A DNA stretch of 64,000 nucleotides. Source: Ridgeia piscesae (taxonomy: Eukaryota; Annelida; Polychaeta; Sabellida; Siboglinidae). The position numbers were made by a program, and so were the translations under genes. A model generated the notes under the pieces. It made no database searches. It was not told where the DNA came from and saw nothing but the letters and a program-made list of their open reading frames with translations. The stretch lies in NCBI GenBank assembly GCA_025642075.2, contig JAODUO010000529.1, positions 348,501 to 412,500 of the forward strand. The letters run 5' to 3'. Shown here one piece after another: positions 33,885 to 46,107 of this stretch; position 1 is the first letter of the stretch; each line of letters begins with the position of its first letter.

Positions 33885-33945
<61 letters not shown>
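33301..33945. repeat. Cluster of (AT)n, (CA)n and (CT)n microsatellites
   Basis: (AT)n at 33301-33347, 33399-33454, 33531-33601 and 33890-33945; (CA)n at 33380-33398; CT- and GA-rich tracts at 33455-33500 and 33637-33690. Open frames here are repeat artefacts. Confidence 0.95.
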
Positions 33946-33948
<3 letters not shown>

Positions 33949-34175
33949 ATTTCGTCAAATACACTCACTATCAACTAGCGATGACGGGGTTTATCAATGT
34001 TGGTTCCTAACTCGGCTGTAATAATACCTATCGAACTCTTCTGTCACCGAAAGTAAATTACAAACGATGTCACGCTAGCGGTGCTAATGATAAACTGCCA
34101 GAGTGTAAAGAAAAAAGCCTGTTTACAACTACACTAAAAGTAAAGCTATTATAATATTATATAAGAAAGGCAAAC

Positions 34176-34352
34176 CTGTTGATATTGATGTCGACACTGG
34201 ATGGGACTGTGTAGATGTCGAAACAGTCGTCTCTTTTTTCTCACAAAAGTTTCCGCTGTAGCCGGATTGGCATTGACAGGAGAACCCCCCTTCCTCTTTG
34301 TTCGTGCAAATGCCAGAATTTTGACAAACACCTGTTTTACAGCCCACTTTAT
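34176..34352 (-). CDS. EGF exon 8 plus Ser/Thr-rich stalk
   Basis: This 177-bp, phase 1-1 exon has acceptor tttgtttatgcag|AT and donor CAACAG|gtttgcc. It encodes one EGF domain (C-x4-C-x5-C-x9-C-x-C-x8-C; CKTGVCQNSGIC ... CQCQSGYSGNFC), then a juxtamembrane stretch, ETTVSTSTQSHPVSTSISTG, likely O-glycosylated. The next exon on the transcript is the transmembrane exon about 4.6 kb away. Confidence 0.88.
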
Positions 34353-34564
34353 CTGCATAAACAAACCGACCGTCGGACAAGAACACACATCTGTTTTAGA
34401 CATATTATTTGTTGATATTAATTTGTTTTACTGCCACCTTTGAAGAACGACGCACGCAAACCACCATGCTACTTATATCGCCAATATGATAAACACCCAG
34501 CACAACCAACAATGTACGACAACACACATAAAAACATAGACTGCGTCAAAATAACCTGGACCCT

Positions 34565-34740
34565 CATCACCACCACCAACACCACCACCATCAAAACGTC
34601 ACTAGAATCGACAGCACTATCCCTTCATCGTCGGCGGCAACATCAGCATCACAACCAACACCACCATCATCACCACACTCATCACCATCTCAATAATCAT
34701 CTGCATAAACATCGCCACCACAACCACCTCTACAAATGTA
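34565..34740. repeat. CAC/ATC-rich low-complexity stretch
   Basis: Imperfect caccac/catcac runs. The His-rich open frame across it is a composition artefact. Confidence 0.8.
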
Positions 34741-34894
34741 ATAGCATTTAGGCAGTTCGGAAACACCGCACACTTCGCCAAGGTTAGCGCTCTGGAAAGG
34801 ACACTAAAAGCAGTATTTACGAAGTATAATCCCATACCAATCGTTGTTGGGAACATGCGTCATGGGTTGCCTCTGGCGACATGAGGAATTAATA

Positions 34895-37620
34895 TGTTCA
34901 TATGGTCCATTAGTAGATAACTGGAACGATAGATAAGGAAGAAGGGGAGGCGGAGTTATTTTATATATTAAAGAATCCATCCAGGCTTATGAAATAAAAT
35001 TAGAAAAAGAAGCAGAATGTGAAGAAGCTATCTGGTGTAACATAGTTACAGGAAACTCAACATTAACTGTTGGGTTAGTGTATCGGAGTCCAAACATAAG
35101 CATGGAAGAGAATGAAAAGATACATAACGCTATCAAAGAAGTGAGTAAACGGGACTGTATTATTATGGGGGATTTTAACCATGGGCATATACAGTGGACA
35201 TCTCTACAGAGTACCGGGAGAGAGGATCAAGAGTTTTTAAATTTAGAACAAGATAGTTTCCTTTCTCAACATGTGTTAGAAGCAATCAGGGGCGAGAACC
35301 TGTTAGACATAGTATTGAGCACACAGAAGGAATTTGTTGATAATGTCAAGATATGTGAGCCACTGGGGTGTAGTGATCACAACCAGATACATTTTATCAT
35401 CAAAGTAAAGGGAGAACGGAATAGAAAAATAAGGTACAGGAAACATTTTCACAAAGTAAGATATAAGGACATGAGGGAATATTTAGCAAAGATAGACTGG
35501 AATAACACACTGAAGAATAATACAGCAACAGAATGCTGGAATATTTTAAAGAGTGAAATTGACTGCGTCGTTGACAAATTTGTTCCCTTGAAAAAACAGG
35601 GGAAACGGTCAAAGAAGAAACACTTATCGAAGGAAGCCATTAGAAAAATCAAGTACAAGCAAATGATGTGGAAGACATGTAGACATACTAGAAGTGAAGA
35701 AGACTATAGCATTTATAAAGAAGCACTTAATCAAGCTACAGCTGAAATTAGAAATTCAAAGAGAAGCTACGAACAAAAAATTGCTTTTAATATAAAACAT
35801 GACAGCAAGAGTTTTTATGCGTATGTTCGAAGTAAACAGAAAGTTCAGGATAAGGTCGGTCCTCTAGAAGGTAGTGATGGAAACATAATAACAGAGGGAT
35901 TCTTAATGGCAGAAAAACTAAATGAGTACTTTAGTTCGGTGTTTACCAGGGAAGATATTAGTATATTACCAGTACTTGAGACTAAGTTCGAAGGGAGAGA
36001 GTTTGACTATTTAGGACAACTAATTGTAACTCCAACAATGGTAGCTATGAAAATAAGAGATATGAAAGATAATAAATCACCTGGAGTGGATGGGATTCCT
36101 CCGAAATTACTATTGGAAATTATAGAACAAATCAGCATACCGCTTGCAACAGTGTTCAATTTGTCATTAGAGGAGGGAATAGTTCCGTTAGAGGCAAACA
36201 TTACACCATTATTTAAAAAAGGTTCGAGAAACAAATCAGAGACCAGTGAGTTTAACATCGGTGATTTGCAAAATATTAGAAAGACTAATTAAAGATCACC
36301 TGGTTGATTTTCTTGTTAAAAATAAATTGATAAACCCATCTCAACATGGGTTTTTAAAAGCGAGGTCATGCTTAACAAATATGTTATGTTTTTTGGAAGA
36401 TGTCACAAAGTGGGTAGATGAGGGATCACCAGTAGATATAATCTACTTAGATTTTTAAAAAGCCTTTGACAAAGTGCCACACCAAAGACTACTACTTAAA
36501 CTAAAGGCCCATGGCATAGGAAATGGAATGATCAACTGGATAGAAAAATGGCTTATTGATAGAAGACAAAGAGTAGTAGTTGATGAGGAGGTTTCAAACT
36601 GGAAATCGGTTTTGAGTGGAGTACCGCAGGGATCAGTACTGGGACCTATTTTATTCTTAATATATATCAATGATTTGGATGATGATATAACAAGCAAGGT
36701 GTTGAAGTTTGCGGTTGACACAAAAGTGTTTAGGAAAATTAAAAGTGATGCAGATAGACAGCATTTACAAGATGATCTTAATAAGTTGATAGAATGGTCT
36801 GAGAAGTGGCAAATGCTGTTTAATTTTGGAAAGTGTACGTGCCTCCACACAGGACATGGGAATGAAGATGCACAATATACAATGGGTGGTACTGTACTAA
36901 ATACTACCTTAAAGGAAAAGGACTTAGGGTTAACTGTTAGTGCTGACATGAAGGTATCAGAGCAGAGTGGAATTGCAGCAGCGAAGGGAAACCAAATTCT
37001 TGGATTAATTAGGCGAAATATAGTGTACAAAGAAAAAGAACTAATAATACCGCTGTATAAAACAATAGTTAGGCCTCACTTAGAATATTGTATACAAGCA
37101 TGGAGGCCATATCGCAAGAAGGATATTGATATGCTAGAAAGAGTACAAAGGAGAGCAACCAAAATTATATCAAAACTCAGGAATATTAGTTATGAAATGC
37201 GTCTAAAAGAATGTGGTTTAACAACACTAGAAATCAGAAGATTGAGAGGAGATCAGATTGAGGTGTTTAAAATATTGAATGGGTATTAAAAATATTGACA
37301 GAAATATTTTTTTCACAGTCAAGGAAGAGAGAAGGACTAGAGAGAGAACATGGAGTTACATTAGCAAAGAAGCAGTGTAGACTAGATATTAGAAAATTTT
37401 CATTTTCACAAAGAACAGTAAACGAATGGAACAGATTATCAGCTCATTGTGTAGGTGCTAGTAGTGATAATATATTTAAAAATAAAATCGACTTATACCT
37501 AAGACGGGCGGGGTATACTTAGATAGATAGGTTGGACTCTCGATAAGCCAAATGGCTTCCTAGTCCACCTGCCATCTAGAGTTGAATCTCTAGGTGGCAA
37601 TCTTGTTAAAACTGTCATCC
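34895..37620 (+). mobile_element. LINE, 5'-truncated, with near-intact EN-RT protein
   Basis: An antisense insertion in an EGF-gene intron. A long frame (35078-36292) covers the end of the endonuclease (VYRSP at 35078, CIIMGDFNHG about 35158, LLDIVLS, GCSDHNQIHF about 35370) and the RT start (KSPGVDGIPPKLL about 36080). Further frames give NPSQHGFLKARSC, VDIIYLDF, KAFDKVPHQRLLLK, LSGVPQGSVLGPILF and LEYCIQAW, ending at 37522. Defects: a TAA at 36456-36458 just before KAFDK, the catalytic F-A-D-D reads F-A-V-D (36708-36719), and frame changes near 36250 and 37288. It is of the jockey/CR1/Rex1 supergroup. Confidence 0.92.
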
Positions 37621-38142
37621 TCGTAACGTTGCGCAGCCTCTATCTTTGGCAGCATCAGGAGTCACACACACGATGAACTGTTCTACCATACCTCTCGCAA
37701 CGGTAAGCGCAACCAAGCAGCCTCTCAATCGCTAGGCAGCACACTCGTATAGAATGATTGGTTTGGCCAATTTGCTAGTCATTCATTCACACCGTATGCT
37801 TTAAATACGTTAGCTAACCGAGAAACAAACTATTGTGTATACAGGATGTACATGTGTGGGTACGTGCGCGAAAATGTGTGTTTCAGTGTGCCTGGGGGGT
37901 ATGTAAGGGAGAATGCGTGTATGCATTAACGCACACAAACATGTCGATACGAATGAATTTTGATGTTATCAAACGGTCTCAGTAACATCAATACATATAT
38001 ACATTTTCGAGGTGGCGCATTATCGATTCTACAGGTGAACAAAGCAAATACATATCACAGCAACACGCATGTCAGTTAAACATAATGTAGTGTGGGTATT
38101 TCAATAATGTTGAATGTATATATGCCAAGGTAATACACGTAC
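37621..38142. other. EGF-gene intron, nothing recognised
   Basis: Contains the presumed LINE 3' border and a GT-rich tract (37850-37925). No further feature was seen. Confidence 0.5.
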
Positions 38143-38259
38143 ATTCGCAGAATTGACCTGTATATCCGTCCACACACCGGCATGTCGCGCCACCAGCGCT
38201 GCTGTGGTCGGTGCACGAGCCGCCATTCTCACAAGGATCTTCGGAACATTCTTTGAATC
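38143..38259 (-). CDS. EGF exon 7
   Basis: This 117-bp, phase 1-1 exon has acceptor ttggaaacag|GA and donor GCGAAT|gtacgtg. The EGF domain has six cysteines (CSEDPCENGGSC, ATCRCVDGYTGQFC). It is the homologue of exon 6 by tandem duplication: the flanking intron is about 92% identical but the exon only about 72%, and it has one extra codon. Confidence 0.88.
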
Positions 38260-38689
38260 CTGTTTCCAATAAAAGACCAACATGGTCAATTTGCCTTGTG
38301 AGTTGTAGCATCCTATTAAAGCATATTAATTAAGACAGTGTATACGATGAACGATATTTGCTGTGATATTTTGTGTGTATTGTATATATGGCCGACTATT
38401 TTTTCTATTTAATATTATGTTTTAATTTTCCACACATGTCGTCTTATTTATTCTGTGATTAGCAGTCTGCAACATTCACTATTTTCTATTTAGTGTTTAT
38501 TTATGTTCCACAAGTATAATAACTTATGTTGGTAATGTGTTGATTAAAATATATTTCATGGGTACTTCGTTTAGTCCTGTGATTTGCCATTTCTGCAATA
38601 GGAACTATTATAAAAAGTAAGACAGAAGTCCGTATTTGTATGTAAACAACGATAGGTTTCTCATTATTATTATTTTCTCTTTGTAAAAA

Positions 38690-38945
38690 GGTAAGTTCGT
38701 ATATAGCTTAGTATCCCGTCCTCAGGACTGTTCAAAGCGTTTTAAGCTTTACTTCCTGGCAGACCTGATCAATCAAACACCTTCTCAACTTCTTTCGGAA
38801 GCATCCAGCCATTTGCTACAATTATTGGCGAAAGCTGCTCTACACATATCCACCACTGTCTATAGCCAAGTATTCCTGTATACAGCTGAGTGAACTGGAG
38901 CAACGTAGAGTGGATGGACTTGTCCAAGGTTCGATATCGCTGTAA
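38690..38945 (-). mobile_element. SINE family A, body only
   Basis: On the minus strand: ccagttcactcagctgta, ggctatagacagtggtgg, aaaacgctttgaacagtcc and actaagctatatacgaac. This is the body and tail of the tRNA-derived SINE seen complete at 44748-45085; the tRNA head is missing. Confidence 0.8.
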
Positions 38946-39121
38946 TTAACATACAGTATTTAGGCAATACTTGATCGTTATTACTGCGGACTATGCTACC
39001 GTTGCAGAACCGAAACGTGCTGTATATCCAAAGTACACCATCGTAAAGACCTCGCTACGCCCTTTAGGAGGTCCGGCATCAAGGTCTCGTGCGGCTGGTT
39101 TTATTCTCGAAAAAACGAGGA

Positions 39122-39191
<70 letters not shown>
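39122..39191. repeat. (AT)n microsatellite
   Basis: Interrupted once by tttta. Confidence 0.95.
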
Positions 39192-39194
<3 letters not shown>

Positions 39195-39339
39195 ACTATA
39201 GGAAACACATACTGTTCTCCGAGACCCACAACTGAAAATGATAATGACTTTATAAATGAAATGTCAGTGGTTTATCATGTTTGGTGTGTAACCAAAACAA
39301 CAGCGTAATTCTTTCAGGGGAGTACAATATAAATATGCT

Positions 39340-40480
39340 AAATATTGATCTAGTCTCTTCCCCAAAATAATCTTCCTACAAGGTTCACAACATGCACAAA
39401 TGCGCTTACTGATAGTTCATTTCAATTTATCAAAACAAATGTATAAAGTACAGTAGGAATATTAATTAAATATTTTCTTATCCATTATCCATATTTTATA
39501 TTTGTGGTCACCATTCTTAAAGGGGAACATCCTATGAAATTCCTACAAGTTAATGCATAAAATAAAGATGCTATGTTAAAAGTAAAGCATAGACTCTTCA
39601 GAGATCACACAAAATAGACACAAGCCCAAATGCTGGTCCAAACCATAATTATAATGTTATCATAAATTAAATAAACCAAGGTAAATCTAAATATATTACT
39701 AGCAAATTAGTGCATCTTCCAAATATGGCATATTATTGGCCAATTTAAAAATGTACAATGGTATGTAGAAACCTATAAATTAAATCCTTTCTAAATATAA
39801 AACTAATAAGTCATTTCCTAAACATTGTCAAGACGCCATTGTGAAAGATAAATAAGAAATTGTAAATGAATTCAATGCATATGTGCTACATAAATAGTAC
39901 AATAATTCATTTAACCAACACAATTAGCTGTGGATATGATGGACTATCCACTAAATTGCAAAATGCAATATTGAACCGCACTAACTAAATCCTTAACGTT
40001 ATTAACAAATCGTGATATAACCACAGGAATATTCTAATATTCTATAATAAATAAATAAAATTGCAAAGGTAATCCCAATCTAAAAAAAGTGAAAGTGGTT
40101 CCCAGTAATCATAGGGCCATATCTCTCTATACCAGCAAATTCAAAAGTACATGAAAACAATTGTTTTTGAATTATCAATATCTTACAGTATAACTCTATA
40201 CGTTTTTTTGTTGGCCATCAGTATGGTTTCCGACCGAAATATTCAAGAGATTTTCCGGCTCTAAAATTAGTAGATATAATAAATAACCCAACTGGATAAG
40301 AGTGAAGTACCTATTAATATTGATTAATAATTTATTTATTATTTTTCAAGGATTTTATTACCATTGGTCATAAAATTGTAATTGATAAATTGAAATATTG
40401 TGGTGTACATGGAACATATATCAACTTATTTAGCAGCTACCTAGAACATATTAAACAATACACGGAAATTAACAATACAC
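39340..40480 (+). mobile_element. LINE family A remnant, plus strand
   Basis: Segments such as cttcctacaaggttcacaac, gtacagtaggaatattaatt and aggctatgttaaaag-type words match the inverse complement of 20840-21035. Further on come CGYDGLSTKLQN (about 39930), KIAKVIPI (about 40058), HQYGFRPKYS (about 40215) and IDKLKYCGVHG (about 40383). Many stops and frameshifts make it a dead copy. It extends further into the RT than the 19.6-21.3 kb copy. Confidence 0.8.
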
Positions 40481-41040
40481 AATAACTAATCACGTATGTT
40501 ATCAATAACAACGGGTCTACTACAGTATTCAATCTTAGAACAACCCCCCCATTCGTCAAGTAATGATATAACTTTATATGTAGGTATGCAAAATGTTACA
40601 GGTACATTTAAGTGTGCAAGAATGTTAATCCGTATGCGGTTGCTAATTGGCAGATGTTATTTTACGCTGGATGACGTCACTACGTATACAACGGTGCAAC
40701 CGAATAAGGATCTTCAAAGATGGGAATAAATGCTCTAAACTGCTGCGTGTTATACATACATATGTTATGCATACACATAAACATACATACGTGTTATACA
40801 TACATATTTGTGCATAATAATAATATCGTTTTGCGTAAGACTCTTACTTATTGGATTAAAAGTTTTCACATGCCTTTAATTGTGAATATTATCTAATGAT
40901 ATATTTCTGTGAATCAGAATATGGCAACTTTCATCGTAATTGATCAAGCAAACGTGAGGTTTCAGGAAAAATCTGTAGCGCAGCCAATTCCGACCGCGAG
41001 GTGTCGCTGTAGGCTATAGTACGAGAACTACGGCTGATGG
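40481..41040. other. EGF-gene intron, non-coding
   Basis: Reiterated atacatacata words occur near 40750-40800. Nothing else was recognised. Confidence 0.5.
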
Positions 41041-41425
<385 letters not shown>

Positions 41426-41589
41426 ATGTTTATTATCCAACACCGAGCATAATACAGAACATGATAGTAACAACAGTATAAAATGTTAGAAAATGAGGTA
41501 TACTGAAGAAATGATCTGATGTTAACAACACAATTATTTGAGACTAGGTCTCTGAGTACGTAACCAACTGTATCAATACCTATCCGTGT

Positions 41590-42175
41590 TGCTAAGACAT
41601 CGGCGTTGGAAGAAAATACAGATCGACGCTGAAACAAACATGGCAACCCTACCAAGTTACCTGCATCACTGGCATCTCGAGCTAAGCGTTTCGGAAACCG
41701 TAGCCAGTGTCTTCACCTCCATTCAAGCCAAGCTTAAGCTCACGTTTAAAGATGACGAAAGAAAACTGGCTAACCGACCGAAACCTTTCCATTAGGAGTG
41801 AAGCTTGACCGAACGTCAACCTACTGACAACACCTGAGAAACCTGGCAAGCACGGCTACAGCAACTAAGCCCGGTTATCTGCCGACTGGCCCGAACTACA
41901 CGTGATGTTAGTGAAATAACACTTCGCACGTCGTCACATGCCCCAGCTAAGTAGTCAAGGTCATGTAGTGCCCACACTCGTCACGCAGATGTTGCTATTC
42001 CTGATACACTGCGCACTATCACCGGATGTCTGCGCGCGACTTCAACCATTACGCTACCCTCAGTCGCAGGAATCTTCGTAGACAGGCCGCGACCCTGGCT
42101 CTAGCGCAACGTGCAAAACAAGTAGGACATCTACTACGGGAATCGTTGAAAATTCAGCGCAAGCGCAGAACAAAA
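41590..42175 (+). mobile_element. LINE (I/jockey-like) RT C-terminal fragment
   Basis: Frames give WKKIQIDAETNMATLPSYL, HWHLELSVSETVASVF, KLANRPKP, then HTRHADVAIPDTLRTITGCL and RRQAATLALAQRAK. This is the conserved region after the YADD palm of I/jockey-type LINEs. Multiple frame changes are present. A second copy lies at 44429-44745. Confidence 0.8.
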
Positions 42176-42485
42176 AAAGGTACGTTCTCATATAGCGCAG
42201 TATCCAGTCGTCAGGATTGCTCAAAGTGCTGACGGACCTGCTCAACCAGAAACCATCTCAACTTCTCTGGGAAGAATCCAGCCATATGCTACAATTAATG
42301 CGCGTAGGCTGCTCGTACACATATCCACCACTGTCTATAGCCAGGAACTCATTTATACAGCTGAATGAACTGGAGCAATGTAGAGTGAACAAACTTGCCG
42401 AATGCTTTAACACCGCAGCACAGGATTCGAACCCGGGTCATCTTAGTCAAGTGTCCGAAAGTCTACCCCTGAGCCACTGATCGAA
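42176..42485 (-). mobile_element. SINE family A, complete with tRNA head
   Basis: On the minus strand: a tRNA-like head with gctcaggggtag (A-box) and cgggttcgaatcctgtgctg (B-box), a body with gctatagacagtggtgg, and a tail with ctttgagcaatcctgacgac and actgcgctatatgagaac. It lies just beside EGF exon 6. Confidence 0.85.
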
Positions 42486-42583
42486 TCGAACATATCTTAC
42501 AGCGAAATGTGTGTCGATTATTCAGAATATGTTGTGGGTATTTTAACAAATGCTGATGATATAGGCCAAAGTAATGTACTTAC

Positions 42584-42697
42584 GTTCGCAGAAAACACCC
42601 GCATATCGCTTCGTACACTGGCAGATCACGCCACCTCCATGGTCGTAAGTACAGGAGGCGCCATTCTCACAGGGATCATCGGCACAGTTTTTGACTC
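42584..42697 (-). CDS. EGF exon 6
   Basis: This 114-bp, phase 1-1 exon has acceptor ttggaaacag|GA and donor GCGAAC|gtaagta. Cysteines: CADDPCENGASC ... CQCTKRYAGVFC. Compared with its duplicate, exon 5, 16 codons differ by replacement and 3 silently, while the adjacent 100 bp of intron differs at 10 positions. Confidence 0.88.
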
Positions 42698-43109
42698 CTG
42701 TTTCCAATAAAAGACCAGCATGCTCAAATTGCTTTGTGAGTTGTAGCACCCTATTAAAGCATATTAATTAAATCAGTGTGTACGATGAACGATATTTGCT
42801 GTGATATTTTGTATGTATTCTATTGTATTTGTTCTATTTAATTTTATTTTCGACACGTCGTTTTGTTTAGTCTGTGATTAGCAGTCTGCAGCATTGATTA
42901 TTTTCTATTTAGTGTTTATTTATTTTCGTTTCATTTATTCTAATATAATAACCGATTTTGGTGATGTGTTGATTAAAATGTATTTTATGAGTAAATTGTG
43001 TAGTCCTGTAATTTGCCATTTCTGCAATAGGAACTATTATAAAAAGTAAGACAGATATTTGTATGTAAATATGTTAGGTTTCTGATTGTTCTCATCTCCT
43101 CTTTATAAA

Positions 43110-43425
43110 AAGGTAAGTTCTTATATAACTCAGTATCCAGTCTTCAGTGGACTGTTCAAAGCGTTTTACCCTTTTCTTCCCTGGCAGACCTGTTCAATCA
43201 AACACCTTCTCAACTTCTCTTGGAAGCATCCAGCCAAACCTGCTCTACACATATCCACCCTGTCTATAGCCAAGTATTCATTTACACAACTGAGTGAGCT
43301 GGAGCAATGTAGAGTGGATGAACTTGTCCAAGGTTCGATATCGCTGCACATGATTCGAAAGCGAGTTCTCTTAGTTGAGAGGCGTAAGCCTAATCGTTGT
43401 GCTATAGGGCCTGTAAGTGGGTCAC
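43110..43425 (-). mobile_element. SINE family A, diverged copy
   Basis: The body words (agctcactcagttgtgtaaa, gctatagacagg, aaaacgctttgaacagtcc, ctgagttatataagaac) match the other family A copies. The head (gattcgaaagcgagttctc in plus orientation) is altered. Confidence 0.75.
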
Positions 43426-44159
43426 GATTCATGGCGTGACTCCGCGCGACTGAAGCTTATTGGGGACTAAGCGAGACTAATTGGGGACTGGACACAAGAA
43501 TAATATTCTAACGATGGATGACAGTTGTAGCTTCCGACTGATGAATACTAGGAAAATCAGTTCATAAATATCTTGTGTTATACGTTTCTTATCTTAAATA
43601 TCCGATTTAATATTGAGTTTATCACACTATCATAGTCACATAGCGATTTACGTAGTGCAGATAATAGATACGATGTTAGGCCGTATGTGTCTTTTACGGG
43701 ATTTGCGTTTTACATTGCTGTACTTTGTTGTTTCGATAAGCACTTATATCTGACAAGTTGTCTAAATGCACATAATCATAACACATGTATACGTTTGGCC
43801 TAAACAGGTTGTACTACGCGAAAACTGGCATTCTTCATTATTAGTCAAGATCGCCAAACACAAGTACTTGCCGCTATTGCCATGGCAACCACCATAATAA
43901 TCGATTACAATTCATGATTTCCGTGATCATTGTCACCGGCAAAGTGTTCCACTGCTTCTGCTTGTAATAATCCTTTGGACAATATAACTGAAATACGCTA
44001 TTTCGGGACAGTTCGATTATTACGACCAAAAACAAAACCAAGTCCTATATGTTAACATGGAGTATATGGACCTCCTGCCTCCAACTGCCCCCAGCCTCGT
44101 TTACGCGCGCGAGACTTGCACGCCCTATTGCATACGACGTCATTTGACATTGTCGGTTA
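43426..44159. other. Intron insertion carrying an interspersed repeat
   Basis: This stretch is not present in the paralogous duplicate near 38945. 43985-44130 is the inverse complement of 53590-53725 (gcctcgtttacgcgcgcgag, gttaacatggagtatatgg, agttcgattattacgacc), so it is an interspersed element, probably a MITE. Confidence 0.6.
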
Positions 44160-44428
44160 CATACAGTATTTAGGCAATATCAAATTAACGTTATTACTTA
44201 TTATATTCTATAATAAATAAAAAAAATGCAAAGGTAATCCCAATCTATAAACAGGTGAACAATGGTTCCCAGTAATCATAGAGCCATATCTCTTCTATCA
44301 GCAATTTCAAAAGCACTTGAACAAAATACTTTTGAATAATTGATATCTCACACATTTGTGTTCACCATCAGTTTGGTTTCAGACCGAAATATTCAATAGA
44401 CTTTCCGGCTCTAGAATTAGTATCTAAG
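44160..44428 (+). mobile_element. LINE family A fragment in the duplicated unit
   Basis: acatacagtatttaggcaat (44160) matches 38955, and 44200-44428 matches 40030-40272 (gcaaaggtaatcccaatct, cagaccgaaatattcaatag). An internal stretch of about 1.04 kb is deleted relative to the other unit. Confidence 0.8.
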
Positions 44429-44745
44429 CCCGGTCATCTGCCGACTGGCCGAACTACACGGGATACCAATGAAATGACACTTCGCACGTCTCCACCAGCC
44501 TTAGGCCATGCCCCAGCTACGTACTGCGCCCCAGTATGGTCAAGTAGTGCCCACACTCGTCACGCAGATGTAGCTATTCCTGATACACTGCGCACTATCA
44601 CCGGATGTCTGCGCGCGACTTCAACCATTACGCTACCCCCTCTCGCAGGAATCTTCGTAGACAGGCCGCGACCCTGGCTCTAGCGCAACGTGCGAAACAA
44701 GAACGACATCTACAGAAATCACTTACATTTCAGCGCAAGCGCAGA
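44429..44745 (+). mobile_element. LINE (I/jockey-like) RT C-terminal fragment, second copy
   Basis: About 90% identical to 41868-42175. This copy keeps an open frame at 44474-44683 (TYCAPVWSSSAHTRHADVAI). Its left border at 44428 is a deletion junction. Confidence 0.8.
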
Positions 44746-44747
44746 AC

Positions 44748-45085
44748 CAAAAAAGGTAAGTTCTTGTATAGCGCAGTATCAAATCCTCAGGATTGCTCAA
44801 AGCGCTTTGCACTTTACATCCCTGACAGACCTGTTCAATCAGACACCATCTCAACTTCTATGGGAAGTATCCAGCCATATGCTACAATTAATGCGCGAAG
44901 GCTGCTTGTACACATATCCACCACTATCTATAGCCAGAAACTCATTTATACAGCTGAGTGAACTGGAGCAATGTAGAGTGAAAACAACTTGCTTAATGTT
45001 TTCACACCGCAGCACAGGATTCGAACCAGGGTCCTCTTGGTCAAGAGTCCGAAGCTCTACCCCTGAGCCTCTGATCGAATCGAAC
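44748..45085 (-). mobile_element. SINE family A, best preserved copy
   Basis: On the minus strand: head with gaggctcaggggtagagctt and tggttcgaatcctgtgctg; body with gctccagttcactcagctgt and ggctatagatagtggtgg; tail with aaagcgctttgagcaatcct and atactgcgctatacaagaac. The tail is the conserved 3' end of many marine-invertebrate SINEs. Confidence 0.88.
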
Positions 45086-45177
45086 ATATCTTACAGCGAC
45101 ATGTGTGTCGAATTTTTAGAATATGTTGTGGGTATTTCAAAAAATGCTGATGATATATACCAAGGCAATGTACTTAC

Positions 45178-45291
45178 GTTCGCAGTAGAGACCCGCATAT
45201 CCCATCGCACATATGCATGTGACGCCACCACCAGTGCCGTCTATACACGAGGCGCCATTCTCACAGGCATTATCGGAACAGCGTTTCAGTC
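45178..45291 (-). CDS. EGF exon 5
   Basis: This 114-bp, phase 1-1 exon has acceptor cgcaatag|GA and donor GCGAAC|gtaagta. Cysteines: CSDNACENGASC ... CICAMGYAGLYC. Tandem duplicate of exon 6. Confidence 0.88.
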
Positions 45292-45320
45292 CTATTGCGA
45301 ATAAATGACCGTTAGCTTAA

Positions 45321-45351
45321 ATGAATGAATGAATGAATGAATAAAATGAAT

Positions 45352-45395
<44 letters not shown>

Positions 45396-45494
45396 TGTGA
45401 GTGAGTGAGTGAGTGAGTGAGTGAGTGAGTGAGTGAGTGAGTGAGTGAGTGAGTGAGTGAGTGAGCGTGCGTGCGTGCGTGCGTGCGTGTGTGT
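45321..45494. repeat. Compound (AATG)n-(GT)n-(GTGA)n-(GTGC)n microsatellite
   Basis: Four adjoining simple arrays within the intron between EGF exons 4 and 5. Confidence 0.97.
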
Positions 45495-45767
45495 AATATA
45501 TATATTACCATTTAAATGATATTACGAAAGTTCATCTACAGCATGAACAATATCTGTGTATTTGTACACTACATATTATTTCGCCAAGCATATGATTCTG
45601 GACATGTTAAATACAAATTACGTAATAAAAGAGAGACGCATTTGATGTGGCGTCGCATTATCGTTTCAACAGTTGATCAAAGCATTGCGAATTCATGTAA
45701 TTTATTTAGAATGTTGTGTAGGTTTTCCAATTAATGCTGACGGTATGTGCCAACGTAATGTACGTAC

Positions 45768-45881
45768 TTTGGCAGTAGTCACCCGTATATCCTATCACAC
45801 ACTGACACGTGACGCCACCATCAACGTTTTCGGTACACGAGCCGTTATTCTGACAGGGTTGATCGGAGCATTCTATCAGTC
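45768..45881 (-). CDS. EGF exon 4
   Basis: This 114-bp, phase 1-1 exon has acceptor tggcaatag|GA and donor TGCCAAA|gtacgta. Cysteines: CSDQPCQNNGSC ... CQCVIGYTGDYC. NGS is a potential N-glycosylation site. Confidence 0.88.
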
Positions 45882-45974
45882 CTATTGCCAATAAACACCA
45901 TATTAATATCCTTAATTTGTAAAGTGAGTTAAACTACCATGTTAACATATATTAGAAAGGCATTCATGCATACG

Positions 45975-46055
45975 TGCAAGTTCTTATATCGCAGTAACTA
46001 ATCCTCAGGATTGCTCAAAGCACTTTACACTTTCCGACATGGTAGACCTGTTCCA
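45975..46055 (-). mobile_element. SINE family A, tail fragment
   Basis: gcaagttcttatatcgcagt and aatcctcaggattgctcaaa (plus orientation) match the 3' end of the family A SINEs. The rest is absent. Confidence 0.7.
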
Positions 46056-46107
46056 TTTCCGACAAATACATACATACTGACGAGATGTGCGAAGGTGTGA
46101 TACGTAC

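Noticed and set aside
34440..34751. His-rich open frame
   Set aside because: Low-complexity CAC/CAT repeats; no homology and no splice or promoter context.
45000..45085. tRNA gene (also at 24723, 42405, 43335, 51940)
   Set aside because: A- and B-box sequences are present, but each is followed by a SINE body or tail and the cloverleaf stems pair poorly, so these are SINE heads.
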